A stretch of DNA of 64,000 bases from CAVTRI01 sp963737075. Its GTDB lineage: Bacteria; Actinomycetota; Acidimicrobiia; Acidimicrobiales; Palsa-688. Location of the stretch: assembly GCA_963737075.1 (NCBI GenBank), contig CAVTRI010000001.1, positions 2,046,001 to 2,110,000 of the forward strand, given 5' to 3'. Numbering within the stretch: position 1 is the first letter of the stretch; every line of letters starts with the position of its first letter. Made by a program: the position numbers and the translations under genes. The notes under the pieces were generated by a model. That model worked only from the letters and a program-made list of their open reading frames with translations. It ran no database searches and was not told the DNA's origin. Shown piece by piece: positions 49,463 through 58,621 of the stretch.

Positions 49463-50443
49463 TCACAACCGCGGCAGCACCTCGCTTTCGAACAGGCGCA
49501 GGCTCTCCCAGGCCGCCGACGGGGCGGTCCCGCCCATCAGCGGGTGCAGCAGCGCCATCGCCTGCGGGCCGCGCTCTTTCAGCTCCTCGACCATCTGGTC
49601 GGGGGTGAGCACCCGGTACTGGCCAAGCGCGCGCAGCTGCCCGGCGTCGGACACCGGCTCGTAGCCGCCGGCCGCCCCCACCCCCGCTTCGGCCATCCAT
49701 CGTCCGTAGCTGTTGACCTCGTGCAGGGCGAACGGGGCGATCACGTGCCAGCCGGCCTCCGGGTCCTCACTCAGATGCACGAAGCTCGTGTCGCCACCAG
49801 CGTAGGCGCCGGGATCAGGGCGGCCCAGCTTGATCATCTCGTCCCGATAGGGCTCCCACAGCCCCGGCGACGAGGGCATGAAGCCGTCTGCGATGCGGGC
49901 CGCCCGACGAGCCGCCGGCTCGGTGCTCCCCCCAAGAGCCAGGCTCGGACCGCCCGCCCGGCATGGCGTCGGTGTCACCCGCACCTCACGCCCGCGGAAG
50001 ACGAACGGCTCGCCTGTCCACGCCTGGCGCAGCACGGCCACGGCTTCCTCGGTCCTCTTGGCCCGGTCTCGCAGGGAGCATCCAAACATGGCGAACTCGC
50101 TGGCCACATATCCATTTACCAGGATCAGCTGGAGCCGGCCGCCGCTGATCAGGTCGACGACAGCTGCCTCCTCCGCCAAGTGGAGCGGATCGTGCAGCGG
50201 CGCCACCACGGCGGCGACCACGATCGCAGCCCGCCGCGTGCGGGCCGCCATAGCGGCAGCCATCGTCAGGGCGCTTGGCAGATAGCCGTCCTCGGAACCG
50301 TGATGCTCGGAGAGCGTGACGCTCATGGCGCCCAACCGGTCAGCCCACTCAGCCATGTCCAGGGCCGCCTCGTAGCGCTCCGCCATCGACGTCCCGGCGG
50401 TCGGCGGGTTGCGGAAGTCAAAACGCAGACCGAACATTGCCAT
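49463..50443 (-). CDS. Luciferase-like flavin-dependent oxidoreductase
   Basis: 326 residues of the LLM family: MAEWADRLGAMSVTLSEHHGSEDG, PLHDPLHLAEEAAVVDLISGGRLQLILVNGY and SLALGGSTEPAARRAARIADGF. It is similar in layout to the gene at 42302. It is transcribed opposite to its neighbours and divergent from the SnoaL-like gene, with 56 bases between starts that must hold both promoters. Confidence 0.88.
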   Translation of the reverse strand: MAMFGLRFDFRNPPTAGTSMAERYEAALDMAEWADRLGAMSVTLSEHHGSEDGYLPSALTMAAAMAARTRRAAIVVAAVVAPLHDPLHLAEEAAVVDLISGGRLQLILVNGYVASEFAMFGCSLRDRAKRTEEAVAVLRQAWTGEPFVFRGREVRVTPTPCRAGGPSLALGGSTEPAARRAARIADGFMPSSPGLWEPYRDEMIKLGRPDPGAYAGGDTSFVHLSEDPEAGWHVIAPFALHEVNSYGRWMAEAGVGAAGGYEPVSDAGQLRALGQYRVLTPDQMVEELKERGPQAMALLHPLMGGTAPSAAWESLRLFESEVLPRL

Positions 50444-50499
50444 GCCGCGGGAGTCTATGCGACAGACTTGTCAGGCAGACCGCTAAGGGAGGTACGACC

Positions 50500-50952
50500 A
50501 TGCCGTCGTTACAGGAGATCTCCGACCGGCTCGAGATCCACGACCTGCTCGTCCGCTACAGCCACGCGATCGACACGCGGGACTGGGAGGGCTTCGAAAA
50601 GGTCTTCACCCCGGATGCCATCATCGACTACACCGAGATGGGCGGCCCGCGTGGCGATGTCGCCTCGACACGAGCGTTCCTGGAGGAGGCGATGCCTCGC
50701 TTCTCGAGCTACCAGCATCTGCTGACCAACATGGTCGTGGACATCGACGGCGACGAGGCGAACGCCCGCACGGCGTGCATCAACCCGATGGTCATGGACC
50801 AGCCCGAAGGCGAGCCCCACGTCTTCTTCTGCGGACTCTGGTACCGGGACCGCCTGGTGCGCACTCCTGACGGCTGGAGGATCGCCGACCGCTATGAGGA
50901 ACGCTCGTACATCTTCAACGCGCCCCCTGAGATCCGCACGCTGGTCAGTTGA
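50500..50952 (+). CDS. SnoaL/NTF2-like protein
   Basis: 150 residues with the NTF2-like cone fold typical of small dehydratases, isomerases and dioxygenase beta subunits: ISDRLEIHDLLVRYSHAIDTRDWEGFEKVFTPDAIIDY and FCGLWYRDRLVRTPDGWRIADRYEERSY. The His/Asp pair near residue 20 is in the position used for acid-base catalysis. The ATG follows AAGGGAGG by 7 bases. It probably transforms an intermediate of the local pathway. Confidence 0.87.
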   Translation: MPSLQEISDRLEIHDLLVRYSHAIDTRDWEGFEKVFTPDAIIDYTEMGGPRGDVASTRAFLEEAMPRFSSYQHLLTNMVVDIDGDEANARTACINPMVMDQPEGEPHVFFCGLWYRDRLVRTPDGWRIADRYEERSYIFNAPPEIRTLVS

Positions 50953-51002
50953 GCGCACGGGCGAGACATCATTATCATGTTTTGGCACCAAAGGGAGGTT
51001 CA

Positions 51003-51911
51003 ATGAGCGTTGCCGAGACGCAGCATGCGACGAACTGGGGGCGGTGGGGGCCCGACGACGAGCGAGGCGCCCTCAACCTTCTCACACCGGAAGGCGTAAA
51101 GGCAGCCGCCAACGCGGTCGCCCGGGGCCGGGTCTACTCCCTCGGCATCCCCATCCAGGCCGAGGGGGTGCCCCTCCTCGACTACCGGGGCAAGCCGATG
51201 CGCTTGACGCTGCAGGACAGCACGGACGAAGGCGTCTACGAAGCCTTCGGATGCCAGGCTGGCACCGGTGCCCACGAGGACGTGATGATCTTCGCATCCC
51301 ACACCACCTCGCACATGGACGCCCTCATTCACGTGTATGAGGACAGCCAGCACTACAACGGCGTCCCCGCGGGAGCCATGCGGGCGTTGAGCGGCGCAAC
51401 CAAGCTGGGAATCGAGAAGGTCGCCGGCTTCGCGGCCCGGGCCGTGCTGCTCGACATGCCCCGATACTTCGGCGACGAGGGCTGGGTGCAACCGGGCCGA
51501 AATATCAGCGGCGCGGATCTGGCCGGAGCGTGCGAAACCCAAGGCGTCGAAGTCCGCGCCGGCGATGTGGTCCTGGTGCGGACCGGTTATCTGCAAATGT
51601 GGTTCGATCGGCAGCCGGACGTCGGGTTCGAGCAACCGGGGCTCGGCTTGGACGCCGCAGCCTGGCTGGCGGCGCGAGATGTGGTCGCCGTCGGCGCTGA
51701 CAACGCCGCCGTGGAGGTGATCCCCTTCGATGGCAACGACTTCTTGGCTGTGCACAAAGCACTGCTCGTGCGGCGCGGCATCTACCTGCTCGAGTTCTTG
51801 GATCTCTCGGGCCCCGCCGCCGACCAGGCGTGGGAGGGGCTGATCACCGTGGCGCCGCTCAAGGTTACGGGCGCCACCGGCAGCCCGGTCAACCCGATCT
51901 ACGTCAGCTGA
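51003..51911 (+). CDS. Cyclase-family protein (kynurenine formamidase-like amidohydrolase fold)
   Basis: 302 residues. The family's metal site is visible as ASHTTSHMDALIHV (variant of H-x-G-T-H-x-D-x-P-x-H), with the upstream GRWGPDDERGALNLLTPE that is typical of the long actinobacterial members, and GADNAAVEVIPF. Members hydrolyse amides or lactones, including formylkynurenine and cyclic intermediates. A strong AAAGGGAGG precedes the ATG. It lies 27 bases upstream of monooxygenase copy B. Confidence 0.87.
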   Translation: MSVAETQHATNWGRWGPDDERGALNLLTPEGVKAAANAVARGRVYSLGIPIQAEGVPLLDYRGKPMRLTLQDSTDEGVYEAFGCQAGTGAHEDVMIFASHTTSHMDALIHVYEDSQHYNGVPAGAMRALSGATKLGIEKVAGFAARAVLLDMPRYFGDEGWVQPGRNISGADLAGACETQGVEVRAGDVVLVRTGYLQMWFDRQPDVGFEQPGLGLDAAAWLAARDVVAVGADNAAVEVIPFDGNDFLAVHKALLVRRGIYLLEFLDLSGPAADQAWEGLITVAPLKVTGATGSPVNPIYVS

Positions 51912-51938
51912 AGCCTTCCGTAGCAGAAAGGAACGTTT

Positions 51939-52672
51939 GTGGAGTTCGGGATTTTTATTCAGGGGTATACGCCGGCGTTTCGGCGGGAGGGCGATCCGGA
52001 CGCCGAGCATCATGCGCTGATGCACGACCTGGAGGTGGTGCAGGCGGCCGACCGGGCGGGGTTCAAGTACGTGTGGGTGGTCGAGCACCATTTCCTGGAC
52101 GAGTACTCGCACCTGTCGGCCAACGACGTGGTGTTGGGCTATCTGGCCCATGCCACCGAACGCATCCACCTGGGATCGGGCATCTTCAACCCCCTGGCCC
52201 AGGTCAACCACCCGGCCAAGGTGGCCGAACGGGTGGCCATGCTGGACCATCTCTCCGACGGCCGCTTCGAGTTCGGCACCGGGCGCGGCGCCGGCTCCCA
52301 TGAGATCCTGGGCTTTTTGTACCGGGACGGCATCACCGACACCTCGGTCACCAAAGGCATGTGGGAAGAGACCATCGGCGAGTTCGCCAAGATGTGGCTC
52401 AACGACGAATACCCCGGCTTCGAAGGCCAATGGTGGTCGCTGCCGCCCCGCAAAATCCTGCCCAAACCGTGGAAGAAACCCCACCCCCCCATGTGGTACG
52501 CGGCCGGCAACACCACCAGCTACGCCATGGCCGCCCACAAAGGCCTCGGCGTGCTCGGCTTCTCCATCGGGGCCATCGACCAACTGGCCCCCGTCATGGA
52601 CGCCTACAAAAAAGCCATCCCCACCGCCGAACCCGTCGGCGCCTACGTCAACGACAACATCATGGTCACCAC
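51939..52672 (+). repeat. 734-bp near-identical direct repeat, right copy
   Basis: It matches 41161-41894 at an offset of 10,778 bp. A further shared block of about 50 bp (TATCTGCAGAGCAACGTGTT onward) lies downstream after a divergent stretch. Confidence 0.93.
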
Positions 52673-53081
52673 GACGGGGTTCGTCAACGAAGATCGCGAA
52701 GCGGCGTACCGGTCAGCCGAGAAGTCGTCGATGAGCTATCTGCAGAGCAACGTGTTCCGCTATCACGACACGTTCCCCCACCCGCCGGAGGTCCCCACCT
52801 GGCCTGACCTCATCCCGGATCCCGACCGCGCCCAACTCGAGCTCATGGAGGCCGGCGGGCTTGTCCTCGGCGACCCGGACGACGCGCTGAGGACATGCCG
52901 GCGTTGGGAGGAAGCCGGCGCTGACCAGCTGGTGTTCGGTACCGGTATGGCCACCCACGCCGAGATGCTCGAGACCATCCGCCTCATGGGCGAGCACGTC
53001 ATCCCCAAGGTCGACACCGACCCCGTCCACCGCACCACCCGCCTGCGCGAAGCGGCCGCGGCAAAGGCGGGGGGCAAGTGA
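51939..53081 (+). CDS. Luciferase-like (LLM class) flavin-dependent oxidoreductase, copy B
   Basis: 380 residues. The first 245 codons equal copy A (41161) apart from one silent change. The remainder diverges but keeps SYLQSNVFRYHDTFPHPPEVP and GDPDDALRTCRRWEEAGADQLVFGTG. GTG start after AGAAAGGAACG. The enoyl-CoA hydratase start overlaps its stop by 4 bases, placing it in the cyclase-LLM-crotonase-epimerase operon. Gene conversion between the two copies is the simplest reading. Confidence 0.9.
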   Translation: MEFGIFIQGYTPAFRREGDPDAEHHALMHDLEVVQAADRAGFKYVWVVEHHFLDEYSHLSANDVVLGYLAHATERIHLGSGIFNPLAQVNHPAKVAERVAMLDHLSDGRFEFGTGRGAGSHEILGFLYRDGITDTSVTKGMWEETIGEFAKMWLNDEYPGFEGQWWSLPPRKILPKPWKKPHPPMWYAAGNTTSYAMAAHKGLGVLGFSIGAIDQLAPVMDAYKKAIPTAEPVGAYVNDNIMVTTTGFVNEDREAAYRSAEKSSMSYLQSNVFRYHDTFPHPPEVPTWPDLIPDPDRAQLELMEAGGLVLGDPDDALRTCRRWEEAGADQLVFGTGMATHAEMLETIRLMGEHVIPKVDTDPVHRTTRLREAAAAKAGGK

Positions 53082-53887
53082 GCGCGGGCTACGACACGCT
53101 GGAGGTCGAGCGGCGGGATCACGTCGGCTGGATCATCTTCAACCGACCGGACGTGCTCAACGCCTTCAACCATCGAATGGCGGCCGAGCTGGCCCGTGCG
53201 TGGAAGGAGCTCAACGCGGACGACGAGGTGCGGGTGATCGTCAACACCGGCCGGGGCCGGGCCTTCCAGACCGGCGTTGACGTTCGCGAGGTCAGCGACG
53301 CCGGAGGCATGGGCGGCCGGGTGAGCCAGGCCGAGCCGCACCAAGGTGGGATGACGGCCCGAACGAACGACGTGTGGAAACCGGTGATCTGCGCCGTCAA
53401 TGGCCTGTGCGTGGGTGCCGGCTTTCACTTCGTGGTCGACGCCGACTTCGTCGTCGCTTCCCGGGCCGCGATGTTCATGGACAGCCACGTTTCGGTCGGT
53501 CAGGTGTCGGCGCTCGAGCCGATCGGGCTGCTCGGTCGGATCCCCTTCGGGGCGATCATGCGCATGATGCTCATGGGGCGGCACGAGCGCTTCGGCGCCG
53601 ACCGGGCATACGAGCTGGGGCTGGTAAGCCAGGTCTTCGACGAGGAGACGTTCGAGCAGGACGTACAGGCGCTGGCGGAGACCGTCGCCCGCAACTCGCC
53701 GACGACCATGATGCTTAGCAAGAAAGCGATCTGGTACGGCCTCGAGCAGGGCCGGGAGAAGGCACTCGAGTACGGGCTGGAGGCCGTCAAGGACATGTGG
53801 GACCATTCCGACAACGTCGAAGGCGCCCGGGCGTTCGCCGAGCGGAGAGAGCCGAACTGGGCGCCCCCGCGCCGTCCACGGATTTGA
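53078..53887 (+). CDS. Enoyl-CoA hydratase/isomerase (crotonase) family protein
   Basis: 269 residues. The crotonase CoA-binding strand VGWIIFNRPDVLNAFNHRM, the oxyanion loop GRAFQTGVDVREVS and the second oxyanion segment VICAVNGLCVGAGFHFVVDADFVVAS are clear. Of the usual catalytic Glu positions, the region SVGQVSALEPIGLLGRIPFG is variant, so it could be a hydratase, isomerase or ring-cleaving hydrolase. It is translationally coupled (GTGA) to the preceding monooxygenase. Confidence 0.9.
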   Translation: MSAGYDTLEVERRDHVGWIIFNRPDVLNAFNHRMAAELARAWKELNADDEVRVIVNTGRGRAFQTGVDVREVSDAGGMGGRVSQAEPHQGGMTARTNDVWKPVICAVNGLCVGAGFHFVVDADFVVASRAAMFMDSHVSVGQVSALEPIGLLGRIPFGAIMRMMLMGRHERFGADRAYELGLVSQVFDEETFEQDVQALAETVARNSPTTMMLSKKAIWYGLEQGREKALEYGLEAVKDMWDHSDNVEGARAFAERREPNWAPPRRPRI

Positions 53888-53901
53888 GGAGGGCGGAGAC
53901 G

Positions 53902-54834
53902 ATGTCGACACTCGGGACCAAGAAAGTGCTCGTGACGGGTCTCACCGGATCGGTGGGATTCCCGGTGGCGACACGGCTGGCGGCGGCCGGCGAGGAGGTG
54001 TGGGGCCTGGCCCGCTTCAGCGCCCCCGGCAGCCGCGAACGCCTCGAAACCGCCGGGGTGCGTTGCATCACCGGCGACCTGATCGAGGGCGACTTCTCCG
54101 CGGTGCCCGACGATTTCGACTACGTGCTCAACTTCGCCGTCACCCACGCACCCCAGTTCGACACGGCGTTGGCGGCCAACGCCGAAGGCGCTGGGCTGTT
54201 GATGTCTCACTGCCGCCAGAGCACCGCCTTCTTGCACTGCTCAACCACTGGCGTGTACCAGCCTGATGGTCATCGGGCGTTCACCGAGTCGGACCCGCTC
54301 GGCGACAACCACCGCCAAGCCGGGATGGTGACCTACAGCATCACCAAGATCGCCGCCGAAGCGGTCGTGCGGGCGACCGGACGGATGCTCGGCTTGCCGG
54401 TGACGATCGCCCGACTCAACGTGCCCTACGGCGACACGTGGGGCTGGCCACGCATGCACCTCGACTGGATGGTCGCCGGATCAGAGATTTACGTCCACTC
54501 CGACGCTCCGACCGCGTACAACCCCATCCACGAGGATGACATCGTCGCCATGATCCCCAAGCTGCTCGACGTCGCCTCGGTGCCGGCGACGCTCGTCAAC
54601 TGGGCTGGGGAGGAGACGGTCGGCATCGAGGAGTGGTGCCGCTATATGGGCGAGATGATCGGTATCGAGCCGAAGCTGGTGCCCACCGACATGACCATCC
54701 CCAGTGTGGCCGTCGACGTCACGCGCATGCGCGAACTCATAGGCAGGCCGACGATCGGATGGCACGAAGGGTTTCGTCGCCTCGTCGAACACTCCTACCC
54801 GGATCGCGTCCAGGGCGGTGCGCACCCGGCTTAG
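53902..54834 (+). CDS. NAD-dependent epimerase/dehydratase family protein
   Basis: 310 residues, extended SDR. The Rossmann motif VTGLTGSVGFPVA lies near residue 12, the active-site Ser/Thr in LHCSTTGVY, and YSITKIAAEAVV provides the catalytic Tyr and Lys. It probably oxidises or reduces a hydroxyl/keto group in the pathway rather than a nucleotide sugar, judging by its neighbours. GAGGAGGGCGGAG precedes the ATG, 14 bases after the crotonase gene. Confidence 0.88.
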   Translation: MSTLGTKKVLVTGLTGSVGFPVATRLAAAGEEVWGLARFSAPGSRERLETAGVRCITGDLIEGDFSAVPDDFDYVLNFAVTHAPQFDTALAANAEGAGLLMSHCRQSTAFLHCSTTGVYQPDGHRAFTESDPLGDNHRQAGMVTYSITKIAAEAVVRATGRMLGLPVTIARLNVPYGDTWGWPRMHLDWMVAGSEIYVHSDAPTAYNPIHEDDIVAMIPKLLDVASVPATLVNWAGEETVGIEEWCRYMGEMIGIEPKLVPTDMTIPSVAVDVTRMRELIGRPTIGWHEGFRRLVEHSYPDRVQGGAHPA

Positions 54835-54873
54835 AGGGTGGTCGCTGAGTGGCCGGCTCCGGACGGTGCTGCT

Positions 54874-55947
54874 TTACGACTCCGCCATGAGTTCGAAGGC
54901 CCAGCTCTGAATCGGTGGAATCGTGAACACGATGTGGTCGGTCACTCCCAGACCCCTCAGCAGACGAACCAATGAGAGCAGGCAGGCGCCCATCCTCATC
55001 ATCCCGAACACCTCGTACCAGCCCAGTGGCTGTAGAGGGCGCCCCAACCGCTGCTCGAAACGAGCGATCGTTTCCGCGCGACCGGGAAATCCCGGCAGCT
55101 CATGATCGAGAGGTTTCCCATTCCCGAGCTGAATCGACCGTCGGGTTGCGAAGGACCAACCGAGGTCAACCTCTGCTGGCCCCAACGAAGCCATTTCCCA
55201 GTCCAGCACCGCCTTCACGGTGAAGTCCTCACCGACGATCACATTTCCGAACCGGGCGTCGCCCCAGAGCACCGACGGCGATGGCTCCGGTTTCGGAAGA
55301 TTCTCCCGCAGCCACCCCAACGTATCAACGATCTCCGCCGGCGGGGCACCTTCCGCCGCCCACTGCAAGTAGTTCGCCCACCACTCCACCTCACCCTGTA
55401 GACCCGGACCTTCAGCCCGCTGAAGAAACCGCAAGTCGGCCTGGCTCGGTGTTATCGAGTTGATGTCGGCGAGCACGTCGTGGAAGCTGTTGTACATACG
55501 CCGCTGGAGCGTGGAGTCGGCGTCGTAGAGCCACCCCGCCGCGCAATACTGCGGTGCCTGATCGGACGGCACACGACCGGCCACGAAGTCCATGGCGACG
55601 AAGTCGGTGCCAATATACGAATGATCTGCTGAGCTACCGAGCACCGCCGGTACTGGCACGCCGAACTCCCCGACGAGCTTTTGCACCGTCGCCTGCGCCG
55701 AAAGGTCGTACGTCTCGAAGGTGCCCTTGCCGCTCGGGGGGAGCCGGAGAACAAGGGATCGTCGGACAGTCTCGTGCGCCTGTTCGTAGCGGACATCAAG
55801 GATCGCGGTTTCACTCGAGAACCCGTTCGTAAGGATGTCGCCCGCCATGCCCACCTCGAGATGCTTCGCGGCCGGCCACTGCTCCTGGAGCCAGTGCTTG
55901 AAACCAGCGATCACCCCCGACCAATCGCGACTGGTGGCAACGGTCAT
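54874..55947 (-). CDS. Phosphotransferase family protein (APH/ACAD10-like kinase fold)
   Basis: 357 residues of the aminoglycoside phosphotransferase/choline-kinase fold. The catalytic loop reads VLWGDARFGNVIV (Asp as base, Asn for Mg; the usual HGD is WGD as in actinobacterial ACAD10-like proteins), the metal-binding Asp is in KAVLDWEMASLGPAEVDLGW, and the N-terminal nucleotide region is NGFSSETAILDVRY. It probably phosphorylates a hydroxy-acyl or alcohol intermediate. SD GGAGAG precedes the ATG. Third gene of a minus-strand trio with visibly lower GC. Confidence 0.87.
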   Translation of the reverse strand: MTVATSRDWSGVIAGFKHWLQEQWPAAKHLEVGMAGDILTNGFSSETAILDVRYEQAHETVRRSLVLRLPPSGKGTFETYDLSAQATVQKLVGEFGVPVPAVLGSSADHSYIGTDFVAMDFVAGRVPSDQAPQYCAAGWLYDADSTLQRRMYNSFHDVLADINSITPSQADLRFLQRAEGPGLQGEVEWWANYLQWAAEGAPPAEIVDTLGWLRENLPKPEPSPSVLWGDARFGNVIVGEDFTVKAVLDWEMASLGPAEVDLGWSFATRRSIQLGNGKPLDHELPGFPGRAETIARFEQRLGRPLQPLGWYEVFGMMRMGACLLSLVRLLRGLGVTDHIVFTIPPIQSWAFELMAES

Positions 55948-55970
55948 CGACGCCTCTCTCCTTCCAGTTC

Positions 55971-57203
55971 CTACCGAACGGTCACGTGCGCCGGCATACT
56001 TTCATAGACGTACATGTTCGTCGTAAGATTTGGACAGGCGACACGAGGCGCGTCTAACGCGATGACCGTATCATTGCGAAAAAGCTCGTCGAAGACGGCG
56101 CGAATCTCTGTGCGCGCGAGCATGTTCCCCAGGCAGTAGTGAGCGCCACCTCCACCGAATGCCACGTGTGGATTGTCTAGGCGGGTGATGTCGAACCTGA
56201 AGGGTTCTGCGAACACCTCCTCGTCGCGATTTGCGGACGCCAAAACGGATACGACGCGGGATCCGCCAGGAATCTTCTCGCCGTCCATCTCGACGCCCAC
56301 TCTCGTGCTCCGTACCCAGAATGTCACCGGGGTAGTCCATCTCAGCACCTCTTCGACGGCGAGGGGGCGCGTGTCTTCGTTCGTCCGGTAGATCGCGATC
56401 TGTTCTGGGTTCTCTACGAACGCTTGTAGACCAGCAGCGAGGGCATTCTTCGTCGTATCGGCGCCGGCCAGAGTGAGCACATAGAAAAACATCTCTAGCT
56501 CCAAGCCCTCCAGGCTGAACTGCGTCCCGTCCTCGTCCGTCATCGCCGAGCACAGTGTGCTCCAGATGTCATCTGCCGGATGTGCCCGCTTTTCAGCCGT
56601 CAGGGCGGTTGCGTACTCAAAGATCTGGGTGAGGATGCCCGCCTCTTCCTCGGGACCGATTCCAGAGTCCGGATTCTTGGTCTGCAAGGACTTGTCGATC
56701 AACTCGAAAAGGTCTGGGCGGTCACTCTCCGGGATGCCAACGATGTCGCCGATCACGGTCATCGGTAGGCGGCCGGCCACTTCACGGATCCAGTCACCAC
56801 CTCCCCGCGCGACCAGACCTCCGACCATTCGCTCAGCGCGCGACCGAATACCTTCTTCCAACTTCGCAACAGCCTTCGGCGTGAACGCGCTCGAGATGAG
56901 CCTACGGCGCCGCGTCTGTTCAGGGGGGTCCAAGTTTATGATGCTGGGGACGACGTCGAAATTTGGGAGGACCTGGATCAGAGGCCCGTCAGTGGCCGTA
57001 AAGCTGTCGACGTCGCGGTGAATGCGTCGGGCGTGTCGATGCTTCGTGCATACCCAAAACTCCCGGTCGACTTGCTGGGCCACGGCCGGCGTCATTTCGT
57101 GGCAAAAGATCGGCCTCTTGCGCCGAAGCATCGAGAAGACCTCGTGCGGGAAGCCGTGACGCCATACCTCCGGCGCACCCAAATCAATCTCGAAAGCGTT
57201 CAT
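55971..57203 (-). CDS. Cytochrome P450
   Basis: 410 residues. The I-helix reads LAGADTTKNALA, the ExxR is VEEVLRW, and the heme loop is FGGGGAHYCLGNMLARTEIR with the Cys ligand. It is not closely similar to the P450 at 3672. It sits between the phosphotransferase and the DUF7064-like gene with 23-36 base gaps, so the trio is probably one operon. Base composition is lower in GC than its surroundings, suggesting recent acquisition. Confidence 0.92.
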   Translation of the reverse strand: MNAFEIDLGAPEVWRHGFPHEVFSMLRRKRPIFCHEMTPAVAQQVDREFWVCTKHRHARRIHRDVDSFTATDGPLIQVLPNFDVVPSIINLDPPEQTRRRRLISSAFTPKAVAKLEEGIRSRAERMVGGLVARGGGDWIREVAGRLPMTVIGDIVGIPESDRPDLFELIDKSLQTKNPDSGIGPEEEAGILTQIFEYATALTAEKRAHPADDIWSTLCSAMTDEDGTQFSLEGLELEMFFYVLTLAGADTTKNALAAGLQAFVENPEQIAIYRTNEDTRPLAVEEVLRWTTPVTFWVRSTRVGVEMDGEKIPGGSRVVSVLASANRDEEVFAEPFRFDITRLDNPHVAFGGGGAHYCLGNMLARTEIRAVFDELFRNDTVIALDAPRVACPNLTTNMYVYESMPAHVTVR

Positions 57204-57239
57204 GTTGGTCTTTCGTCAGCTGAATCAGCGGCCCGTGCC

Positions 57240-58406
57240 TCAAATGAACGATGTGTCGGCAGTCAATCCAAGTTCGGGCAGCTCGCCAATCACCATGGTC
57301 TGTGCATTTCCCCAACCCCGGGCACCCTCCACAGGGTCGATCACTTCTACTACCGCATCGCGGAGTTGGTGGACTCGCCGAGCGACGTCCGGCAACGAAC
57401 AGTCCGGAATGTACTCGCCGGCTACGTGCAGCGGTCCGTGCCATACGCCGTGGACGTCTCCATCGAACCCGAAGTACAGCCCGGTTCCCAAGTGGAAGCC
57501 GGTGTCCGAGATGGGTCGCACGCCAATCGTGCGGGTGATGCCATCCTTGAACGTAATGTTCAGAGAGCCACCCTGCAGACGGCGGTTGTCCGTGCGATAC
57601 TCGAGCTTGGGTTCGACTCCGGTAATCAGATTGCGCGTGCCGTCGGGCCGCTCGATGCTGCCTTGTAGGTGGACGGAGGCGTCCACCAAGGCGGACGAAC
57701 TGGCCGAGTAGTACAAATGCATACCGTACCGCGAGCCGTCCCGACGCTCCATCACGGCGGGCATCCAGATCATCTGCGTCGCTGACTGGCTCAGGTCGGG
57801 CGGCGGCGGAATGTCGGTGGGCGGGAAGCCCACGTAGTAGCGGACACCCCACGAGTGGTCGCGCGTGGATATCCAGTTGGAGTCGTCGAATGCTGTCCGT
57901 GTTCCATCGACTTCCACCCACCCGTGGGCGGTGCCTATCTGGTGGTAGCGCACGAGGTCCGCTTCAAGTCGGGCTCCACCAAGCGACCGATGCTGCTCGC
58001 GATCCTCCATGACTGCAGGTACGAGCGCCCTGAAGTGCCACTCGAAGCTGACCGGCACGACGTCGTTGGCGTCGAGAGCGAAACGCACCTGTTTCATCGG
58101 CTCGATGACTTCGTAGTGCAGCGGACCGATGTCGACGGAGTCGACATCTGGCGTCAATGCGCGGCTGGCGCGGACGGTCCACTGCTCATTGCCGCGGCTG
58201 ACTCCGCCGAATGCGTCGATCACGCCTCGGTTCGTGTACTTGCCGAGGCCGAGGTCGATCTGGATGGATCCGTCGGCAGCGTAGGCAGATGCCGCGACTT
58301 TCTCTGTCCAGGCGCGGTCCGTCTGCGAGACGGTAGCGAAGGTATCCGGAATCTGGTGGTTCAGATGGTCATCGGCGGGGACCAACGGGCCGGTTTGAAT
58401 CGTCAT
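57240..58406 (-). CDS. Uncharacterised beta-rich protein, DUF7064/CrtC-AttH-like
   Basis: 388 residues. No signal peptide. The sequence is rich in predicted beta strands with conserved-looking Trp/His motifs (STRDHSWGVRYYVGFPP, GMHLYYSASSSALVDASVHLQG, DGDVHGVWHGPLHVAGEYIPDC). It recalls the double-lipocalin hydroxyneurosporene-hydratase/AttH superfamily often seen beside P450 and CoA-transferase genes in actinobacterial steroid/terpenoid clusters. The assignment is tentative. The ATG at 58406 is preferred to the longer frame opening at 58514. Confidence 0.65.
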   Translation of the reverse strand: MTIQTGPLVPADDHLNHQIPDTFATVSQTDRAWTEKVAASAYAADGSIQIDLGLGKYTNRGVIDAFGGVSRGNEQWTVRASRALTPDVDSVDIGPLHYEVIEPMKQVRFALDANDVVPVSFEWHFRALVPAVMEDREQHRSLGGARLEADLVRYHQIGTAHGWVEVDGTRTAFDDSNWISTRDHSWGVRYYVGFPPTDIPPPPDLSQSATQMIWMPAVMERRDGSRYGMHLYYSASSSALVDASVHLQGSIERPDGTRNLITGVEPKLEYRTDNRRLQGGSLNITFKDGITRTIGVRPISDTGFHLGTGLYFGFDGDVHGVWHGPLHVAGEYIPDCSLPDVARRVHQLRDAVVEVIDPVEGARGWGNAQTMVIGELPELGLTADTSFI

Positions 58407-58543
58407 GCCGGAACGATGGGATCTGTTGAAAACACGGTTACCATACTTTGCAGGGGTGACGACGGGGGGTACCTTCCCGGGAGGCTCCGGACGAGCGAGC
58501 CCACAACCTATCAATCATTAGAGTAGGAGGAGGGGGGAAGCCA

Positions 58544-58621
58544 GTGACGGTCAGAAAGCACCCGACACAAGTGATACCCCCTTCGACGTCCGCCGTTTCG
58601 CTCAGGTGTCAGACCGGGTGA
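58544..58621 (+). CDS. Candidate 25-codon leader ORF upstream of the CoA-transferase
   Basis: GTG at 58544 is preceded by a very strong AGGAGGAGGGGGG about 6 bases upstream. It encodes 25 residues (VTVRKHPTQVIPPSTSAVSL...), and its TGA (58619-58621) overlaps the in-frame ATG at 58621 of the CoA-transferase gene. The latter has no Shine-Dalgarno of its own, so translation may be coupled through this leader. Confidence 0.35.
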   Translation: MTVRKHPTQVIPPSTSAVSLRCQTG

